In this document: positions 6,920 to 11,036 of the stretch, piece after piece
Layout of the letters: each line of letters opens with the position of its first letter
Position numbering within the stretch: the stretch's first letter is position 1
NCBI GenBank assembly: GCA_031286025.1
Contig: JAITVB010000136.1
Coordinates: 1-11,036 of the forward strand
Direction: 5' to 3'
Length of the DNA: 11,036 bases
Origin: Rikenellaceae bacterium
GTDB lineage: Bacteria > Bacteroidota > Bacteroidia > Bacteroidales > Rikenellaceae
The notes under the pieces: model-generated
Databases searched by the model: none
What the model saw: the letters and a program-made list of their open reading frames with translations, nothing else
What the model was told of the DNA's origin: nothing
Program-made: the position numbers and the translations under genes

Positions 6920-6927
6920 CAAAAGTA
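6920..6927 (-). promoter_or_regulatory. -7 element for the small gene or RNA left of it
   Basis: The minus strand reads TACTTTTG followed by CA, an exact TAnnTTTG match in the extended form common in Bacteroidota. Expected transcription start is near 6914, about 12 bases before ATG 6902. No TTTG was found at the -33 distance. It forms one arm of a 9-bp inverted repeat with the + strand promoter. Confidence 0.5.
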
Positions 6928-6947
6928 CATAATCCGGCGGAATAGCC

Positions 6948-6955
6948 TACTTTTG
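6948..6955 (+). promoter_or_regulatory. -7 element for the LTA-synthase-family gene
   Basis: TACTTTTG followed by CA matches TAnnTTTG exactly. Transcription would begin near 6961, leaving a leader of about 75 bases before ATG 7037. A TTG codon inside this element (6953) is therefore unlikely to be a translation start. The -33 region is poor. Confidence 0.55.
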
Positions 6956-7036
6956 CAAAGTATCAGGATGCGCCTCGGTGCGAATTCAAGTAAAATATTC
7001 CGGGTGCCGGGAGGCACTGCGAAAAATAACCCTGAG

Positions 7037-8959
7037 ATGAAAGCGACCGCCGATTTTCGATATTTTTTGTACAGGATCCTTTGGCTCTATGTGATCTTTA
7101 TGCTCTGCCGTGCGACATTTTACGTGTTCAACGCAGCGTTGCTCGGGCCAATCTCGTGGGGCGAAGTACCGGAACTGTTACACGGAGGGTTGGTTTTCGA
7201 CTCGGTTTCGATTTTTTATCTGAATCTGCCGTTTCTCTTTTTTTCCTTGATTCCGTTCCGGTTCCGCGCATATAAAGGATACCAGATTTTTCTGTTGTGG
7301 CTTTTTGTCGTGATCAATGCGTCGGGGTTGGGGGTCAACCTGGCTGACGTGTGCTATTTCCCGTATAAGTTGGCGCGCATTTCCTCGGACGATTTTCACC
7401 TGATGGGCGAGGGCAACAGAGTGTTGCTCGTCAAACAATTTTTAAGGGATTACTGGTACGGCTTTGTGATGTGGGGAGCGGCGATTTTCCTGCTGTGGTC
7501 GGGCTTTAAAAAGATCGGCTACCGGGCGACGGAAATCAAAAACAACATCGTTTACGGCGTTTCGCAAACCCTGCTGCTCGCGGTTTCGGCGGCGATGGCT
7601 GTTTTCCTCATCCGCGGGGCAAACCTGTCGCCCGCCACGTTCCCGATCAATATCGGCGACGCGTCAATGTATGCCGCGCCCCGAAAAACGCCCCTCGTGC
7701 TGAGCAATCCCTTCTGCGTGATCCGCAACATCGGGCAACAGGTGCCTCATCCCGAATTTTTTTCGCAGGCGGAGGCCGACTCGATCTTTACACCGGTGCA
7801 TCCCGCCCCCACGCCCAGCCACCTGCAACTCGAAGGCCGCCCCAATGTGGTGTTGATCGTGATGGAAAGCATCGCCGCGGCCCATATCAAAGCGCTATCG
7901 GATCAATTTTCAGCGGATGCCCCGAGTTATACGCCTTTCCTCGATTCATTGATTGCGGAAAGTTATGTTTTTCGGAACGCTTACAACAACGGCATTCGGT
8001 CGATCGATGCCCTGCCGGCGCTGTGGGCTTCGATCCCGACGTTCAAGACGCAATTCCTCGCCCTGCCCCAATCGACGGCGCCGACCCACGCCCTGCCGGC
8101 TTCGCTGAAAGAGTTGGGCTACTCGACTGCCTTTATGCATGGGGCGGTGCGCGAGTCGATGAGTTTCGTCGCCTTTGGCAAATCGGTCGGCATCGAACAT
8201 TTCTGGTCGCGCGAGGAGTACGAGGAAGAAAACGGTCACGGCGATTTCGATGGCCTGTGGGGCATTTGGGACCATAAGTTTCTCCCCTACGCGGGCACGA
8301 AACTCGGGACGCTGTCCCAACCGTTTTTCGCTACGCTGTTTACCCTGTCGTCGCACCACCCCTACAAGTTACCCGCCGACTTCGAAGGGCGCTACCCCGA
8401 AGGGGCGATGGAGATCCACCGCATGATCGGCTACAGCGACGATGCCTTGCGCCGCCTTTTCGCACAGCTATCCCGCCATGACTGGTATGAAAGCACGATT
8501 TTCATCCTCACGGCCGACCATGGCTCGGGGGCCGACAACGAGAAGTACCGACAGGTGCCTTACGACCACGCCGTGCCGCTGATTATCTACTCGCCCGCCG
8601 GTTGGTTGCGCGGCGACGACACCCGTCCGGCACAGCACATCGACCTGATGCCGACGCTGCTCGGCTTGTTGGGCTACGACAAACCCTACTTCGCTTTCGG
8701 GAAAGACCTTTTCGAAAGTCCTGCCCCGGGTTATTCCATCAACTATGCGGGCGGGGTGTTCAACACGATTTCCGACGACTACCTCTACCGTTTTGACGAG
8801 CACCGCCTGGTGGGCGTTTTCGACTATCTCGAAGACCCGTTGGGCAAGCACAACCTGCTGGAACGTTTCGGCGGCGAGGTTCCCGCCGTGCGTTGGACGG
8901 AAGCATTCATACAGCAATATTATTCGCATATCCGCAACCGCAGTTTTACAGTGGAATAA
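7037..8959 (+). CDS. LTA synthase family / sulfatase-superfamily membrane protein
   Basis: A 640-residue protein with about five membrane helices in the N-terminal part (roughly 10-32, 48-74, 84-101, 140-158, 172-194), then an extracytoplasmic alkaline-phosphatase-fold domain from about 268. Metal and catalytic landmarks: NVVLIVMES (270-278, Glu277), NNGIRSIDALPA (317-328, probable nucleophile Ser322), SSHHPY (438-443) and LTADHG (491-496, Asp494/His495). Such enzymes move phosphoglycerol or phosphoethanolamine head groups from lipids onto cell-envelope acceptors, or act as phosphatases/sulfatases. Bacteroidota have no classical lipoteichoic acid, so true LTA synthesis is improbable and the acceptor is unknown. 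ATG 7037 (MKATADFRYFLYR) is chosen because the first helix starts right after it and it leaves a normal leader after the -7 element; ATG 6968 would add 23 residues. It stands alone and converges on the FKBP operon. Confidence 0.87.
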   Translation: MKATADFRYFLYRILWLYVIFMLCRATFYVFNAALLGPISWGEVPELLHGGLVFDSVSIFYLNLPFLFFSLIPFRFRAYKGYQIFLLWLFVVINASGLGVNLADVCYFPYKLARISSDDFHLMGEGNRVLLVKQFLRDYWYGFVMWGAAIFLLWSGFKKIGYRATEIKNNIVYGVSQTLLLAVSAAMAVFLIRGANLSPATFPINIGDASMYAAPRKTPLVLSNPFCVIRNIGQQVPHPEFFSQAEADSIFTPVHPAPTPSHLQLEGRPNVVLIVMESIAAAHIKALSDQFSADAPSYTPFLDSLIAESYVFRNAYNNGIRSIDALPALWASIPTFKTQFLALPQSTAPTHALPASLKELGYSTAFMHGAVRESMSFVAFGKSVGIEHFWSREEYEEENGHGDFDGLWGIWDHKFLPYAGTKLGTLSQPFFATLFTLSSHHPYKLPADFEGRYPEGAMEIHRMIGYSDDALRRLFAQLSRHDWYESTIFILTADHGSGADNEKYRQVPYDHAVPLIIYSPAGWLRGDDTRPAQHIDLMPTLLGLLGYDKPYFAFGKDLFESPAPGYSINYAGGVFNTISDDYLYRFDEHRLVGVFDYLEDPLGKHNLLERFGGEVPAVRWTEAFIQQYYSHIRNRSFTVE

Positions 8960-9000
8960 CCTCTGTCGATAATAAAAGATGCCTTGAATATATAGGAGTT

Positions 9001-9020
9001 ATCCCTACGGCGGGGATTTT
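9001..9020 (+). terminator. Weak hairpin after the LTA-synthase-family gene
   Basis: ATCCC (9001-9005) pairs with GGGAT (9013-9017) around a 7-base loop, followed by TTT. The 5-bp stem is short, so it may only assist the stronger hairpin at 9088-9119. Confidence 0.3.
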
Positions 9021-9058
9021 GTATCATAAAAAATACGAAAGATCATGAAAATCGAAAA

Positions 9059-9076
9059 GGGATACAGAGGTGTCCC
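9059..9076 (-). terminator. Second terminator of the FKBP operon
   Basis: On the minus strand a 7-bp stem (9059-9065 with 9070-9076, one G-T pair) closes a 4-base loop and is followed directly by TTTT. It lies just beyond the bidirectional terminator and looks like a backup. Confidence 0.5.
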
Positions 9077-9087
9077 TTGGGGAAACC

Positions 9088-9119
9088 AAAAAGGGAGCGA
9101 AAATTTCGCTCCCCTTTTT
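9088..9119. terminator. Bidirectional Rho-independent terminator
   Basis: GGGAGCG (9093-9099) pairs with CGCTCCC (9107-9113); the stem is flanked by AAAAA at 9088-9092 and TTTTT at 9115-9119. Both strands therefore show a G/C-rich hairpin followed by five T. It overlaps the stop codon of the larger FKBP gene and serves both convergent units. Confidence 0.85.
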
Positions 9120-10215
9120 ATTCTTTGTCCGTTTCCTTCGGTTCGACATAGATTTCATAAATCAGGGGAGTATAAGGTGGGACCTGCAAGTATCCGTCGC
9201 GGTTCGTATCCGTATTACCGCTTATCCCATATCCAAGGCTCGAATTCATTACACCGATGGCCCGTTCTCCCCGGAGCATATGGATCAGCATATCGGAAAC
9301 ACCTTGCGAAGGGAAACGGTCAGAATTGTTGTAAGGTGTATATGATATAGCGTCATAATGTTGGGTACTACCCTCGTCTATTTCCACTTGTTCAAGATAA
9401 ATATTATGGGCCTTGGCTACCGAGTCGATATTGGTGTCGAAGACAAATCCGTCGATAAAACGTCCGATATAGTAAACCGACACTGTCGAATCCTTGGTGA
9501 TCGAATCGCCCTCGGGCACCTCGACCAGTTTTTTCATGTAAAGCCCGTAGGCCGTCGAATCCGCCGGCGAAAGGATGCCGAGCGAGTCGCGTGCAAACAG
9601 GTGGGTCTGTTCGTAGTCATGAACGATCGGGTCGGGCACCACTTTCCGCAGCCCCAGTTCGAGGATCGCCGGATGGCCCGCAATCATCGAAACCGTCGAA
9701 ACCGTCGGAACATAGCCCACGTCGCCCGAGAACCCATAGATATAGCCCAGTTTCGGCGGGATATAAAGCCGCACCGAGTCGCCCTCGTGCATCAGGGCGA
9801 GCGCTTCGATCTGCGCGATGGGATACTTGGTCAGCGCCGTGTAATCGCTTTCGGAGAATGTGGCGGTGTATTGCGAATATTCGCCTGCGTAATGGGTCAG
9901 GTACGAAAAATGGCCCAATTGATCGGCGACAGCGGCTGAACGCGAGGCGTAGATGTCGCCCGCGATCGTGTAGCCCGTATAATTCAGTTCCATCCAATAG
10001 CCTTCGTTCAGGCGGCGGTGCGAGGGATTTCGGCTGATCCACTCCATGTAGAGGCCCGATTCGAGTTTGGGGATGTCGGGGTGATACTTGGCCATCCACA
10101 AGTCGAAAGCTTCCTCCTGGCGCTCTTCGAAAGTAGTGTCGCTCTCGCTCTCGGCACACGAAACGGCCGCCAGGAGGAGAAACGGGGCAACAAGCGTTTT
10201 CAATAGGAATTTCAT
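9118..10215 (-). CDS. Lipoprotein with two FKBP-type domains
   Basis: A 365-residue exported lipoprotein. The signal peptide ends in LAAVSC, with lipidated Cys20, followed by an acidic stretch (AESESD) that resembles the export signal sending Bacteroidota lipoproteins to the cell surface. Two FKBP-like units follow. The first (about 74-192) has LNYTGYTIAGDIYASR and GDSVRLYIPPKLGYIYG, but lacks the usual FD pair. The second (about 238-358) has VSVYYIGRFIDGFVFDTN, MLRGERAIGVMNSSLGYG and PPYTPLIYEIYV, and keeps the Tyr, Phe-Asp and Tyr expected in a peptidyl-prolyl isomerase pocket. It should help folding of envelope proteins, or act as a binding domain. It lies 18 bases behind the smaller FKBP gene in one operon; the GldI gliding lipoprotein is a relative of this family, but nothing here shows a motility role. 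Confidence 0.88.
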   Translation of the reverse strand: MKFLLKTLVAPFLLLAAVSCAESESDTTFEERQEEAFDLWMAKYHPDIPKLESGLYMEWISRNPSHRRLNEGYWMELNYTGYTIAGDIYASRSAAVADQLGHFSYLTHYAGEYSQYTATFSESDYTALTKYPIAQIEALALMHEGDSVRLYIPPKLGYIYGFSGDVGYVPTVSTVSMIAGHPAILELGLRKVVPDPIVHDYEQTHLFARDSLGILSPADSTAYGLYMKKLVEVPEGDSITKDSTVSVYYIGRFIDGFVFDTNIDSVAKAHNIYLEQVEIDEGSTQHYDAISYTPYNNSDRFPSQGVSDMLIHMLRGERAIGVMNSSLGYGISGNTDTNRDGYLQVPPYTPLIYEIYVEPKETDKE

Positions 10216-10233
10216 CGGATATCGTCGATTTTT

Positions 10234-10746
10234 TTATTTTATCACTTTCAGAATGCTTACTTCGAACACAACGGGAGTGCCGGCAGGGACATACCCCACC
10301 TGTTTATCGCCGTAGGCCAGATCGGAGGTTATCAACACTAGCAGCGAATCGCCCTGACGGCAATCCGTCAACCCGCTCGCAAGCCCCGGCATCAACGAGC
10401 CGTCTCCCGAGCGGAAGCCTTTCGGACGGAAATCGAGACGGGTCGTGTCAAGATTCGCCTCCTTGGCCTTTTCCTTGATGTTGGTGGCAAAGGCCGGCCC
10501 GACACTACCCGTAAAAGAACTGCCGGTGTAGGAGAAATAGATCGAATCGCCTGCCGCCACCGCCGGACCCGCTCCCCGCAGAACGACCACTTGGTAAACC
10601 CCGTTGAACTCATAAAACGGCCATCCGCCGTTTGTGATGAAGTCCGTGAACCGCGTCTGTTGGCCCTCGATGTCGTAATCGACCTTCGAGCAACCGCCCC
10701 AGGCCAACAGGATCAACAACGCAAAAATTCCCGTAATTCGCTTCAT
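10234..10746 (-). CDS. FKBP-type peptidyl-prolyl isomerase lipoprotein, degenerate pocket
   Basis: A 170-residue protein with an N-terminal lipoprotein signal (MKRITGIFALLILLAWGGC; Cys19). The lipobox is slightly unusual, with Trp at -3. The FKBP domain covers about 62-170: GDSIYFSYTGSSFTG (67-80), a long polar insert (about 87-113), then SLMPGLASGLTDCRQGD (117-133), LITSDLAYGDK and VPAGTPVVFEVSILKV. Compared with FKBP12, the conserved Phe-Asp is Phe-Ala (86-87) and the pocket tryptophan is leucine (122), so prolyl isomerase activity may be weak. It is the first gene of a two-gene operon, driven by a strong promoter whose -7 element ends only 7 bases before the ATG, leaving almost no leader. 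Periplasmic or outer-membrane folding helper is the likely role. Confidence 0.88.
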   Translation of the reverse strand: MKRITGIFALLILLAWGGCSKVDYDIEGQQTRFTDFITNGGWPFYEFNGVYQVVVLRGAGPAVAAGDSIYFSYTGSSFTGSVGPAFATNIKEKAKEANLDTTRLDFRPKGFRSGDGSLMPGLASGLTDCRQGDSLLVLITSDLAYGDKQVGYVPAGTPVVFEVSILKVIK

Positions 10747-10753
10747 AACCGGG

Positions 10754-10784
10754 CAAAGGTATGCAAATTCACCGAGTTTTCAAA
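10754..10784 (-). promoter_or_regulatory. Bacteroidota primary sigma promoter of the FKBP operon
   Basis: On the minus strand TTTG (10784-10781) is followed after exactly 19 bases by TACCTTTG (10761-10754), a full match to the TTTG-N19-TAnnTTTG consensus. Transcription should start around 10748-10750, only a few bases before ATG 10746. Confidence 0.85.
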
Positions 10785-10796
10785 CAATAAACTCTT

Positions 10797-10816
10797 CGTT
10801 GGCCATCCGGCCAATG
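10797..10816. repeat. Short inverted repeat upstream of the FKBP promoter
   Basis: TTGGCC-ATCC-GGCCAA (10799-10814) is a perfect 6-bp inverted repeat with a 4-base loop, extended to 8 bp by one G-T and one C-G pair. It lies 13 bases upstream of the TTTG element. It has no T-run on either side, so it could be an operator or a chance hairpin. Confidence 0.4.
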
Positions 10817-11036
10817 GGGCCGTATGAATAGAAACCGCCGCAAAGCACTTTTTATTGTGCAACGAACAAAAAATGTACGATATTTTGTTGACAGCCTTCG
10901 GCGGCCACTTTGATTAAAACATAAGCGGCGTAGTTGTAAGTCATTTATTGACAGGATATTGTCCTGGCTTTGAGAGGACCTGGGCAACACTCTGAGACAA
11001 CACGCAAGGGGAATAACATAAAAGTACCGGTCAGAG
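10817..11036. other. Non-coding right edge, nothing recognised
   Basis: No convincing gene is visible. The stretch holds small hairpins (CAGGA/TCCTG at 10952-10966, GCAC/GTGC near 10845-10860) and an inverted pair CTCTGA (10990-10995) with TCAGAG (11031-11036) at the very edge. A minus-strand open frame through here gives an arginine-rich product without domain character. It may be the upstream flank or non-coding RNA of a gene beyond the window. Confidence 0.5.

Larger units (their letters stand above)
6599..7036. other. 438-bp intergenic region between divergent transcription units
   Basis: This stretch separates the minus-strand omega-amidase/ior cluster from the + strand LTA-synthase-family gene. 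It contains three -7 promoter elements (6626-6633 minus, 6920-6927 minus, 6948-6955 plus), a possible 34-residue minus-strand gene (6798-6902), and structured sequence at 6737-6786, including GCTGC/GCAGC arms (6737-6741 with 6752-6756) around a run of A and the GCGAA/TTCGC arms near 6768-6783. A + strand open frame from ATG 6685 to 6945 overlaps all of this and looks like chance. I recognise no tRNA or known RNA family. Confidence 0.6.

Noticed and set aside
6685..6945. Possible + strand 86-residue protein
   Set aside because: It overlaps the divergent promoters and the minus-strand small gene, has no promoter or leader of its own, and ends inside the promoter region of the next gene.
6953..7036. 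TTG (6953) or ATG (6968) as start of the LTA-synthase-family gene
   Set aside because: TTG lies in the -7 element itself. ATG 6968 is possible, but adds 23 polar residues before the first helix; ATG 7037 fits better.
9045..9350. + strand open frame beginning MKIEKGYRG after the LTA-synthase-family gene
   Set aside because: It reads through the bidirectional terminator and into the antisense of the larger FKBP gene, with no promoter and no family character.
10769..10990. Minus-strand 73-residue open frame upstream of the FKBP operon
   Set aside because: It overlaps the TTTG promoter element and the inverted repeat, and its product is arginine-rich and featureless.

Overview
The window looks like a chromosomal segment of an anaerobic member of the Bacteroidota, most likely Bacteroidales. 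GC content is moderately high, which together with the gene content would suit an Alistipes/Rikenellaceae-type gut bacterium, but genus is an inference. Supporting signs are: promoters of the Bacteroidota sigma type (TTTG-N19-TAnnTTTG); almost no Shine-Dalgarno sequences before starts; a cluster for aromatic 2-oxoacid conversion; and paired FKBP-type lipoproteins. No tRNA, rRNA, CRISPR array, transposase or phage gene was seen.

Layout, left to right. (1) The 3' end of yajC on the + strand (1-270), closed by a strong 18-bp hairpin. (2) A long minus-strand gene cluster, 6598 down to 411, read in the order: omega-amidase/nitrilase-family hydrolase, iorA, iorB, class I aminotransferase, phenylacetate-CoA ligase, tandem-ACT protein. 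It starts at a clear -7 element (TATTTTTG, 6626-6633), and iorA/iorB and iorB/aminotransferase overlap by 4 and 1 bases. (3) A 438-bp intergenic region (6599-7036) with divergent promoters in an inverted repeat and a possible 34-residue minus-strand gene. (4) A + strand membrane-bound LTA-synthase/sulfatase-superfamily gene (7037-8959). (5) Tandem terminators between convergent units. (6) A minus-strand operon of two FKBP-type lipoproteins (10746 down to 9118), driven by a textbook Bacteroidota promoter that sits almost on the start codon. (7) About 250 bp at the right edge with no recognisable gene.

How the cluster works together (inference from families). The aminotransferase interconverts an aromatic amino acid and its arylpyruvate. 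IorAB interconverts arylpyruvate and arylacetyl-CoA plus CO2 with a low-potential electron carrier. The ligase connects arylacetyl-CoA with free arylacetate (phenylacetate, indoleacetate, hydroxyphenylacetate). The tandem ACT protein is a likely amino-acid sensor. The omega-amidase would fit a glutamine-type transaminase, because it removes the 2-oxoglutaramate such an enzyme makes. The set could run as aromatic amino acid catabolism or, reversed, as arylacetate salvage by reductive carboxylation; the sequence does not decide the direction.

The points most worth a second look are an IorA that ends before the usual C-terminal ferredoxin domain, a G10 homopolymer inside iorB where a one-base slip either way gives an early stop, and the linkage of an omega-amidase gene to the arylpyruvate cluster.
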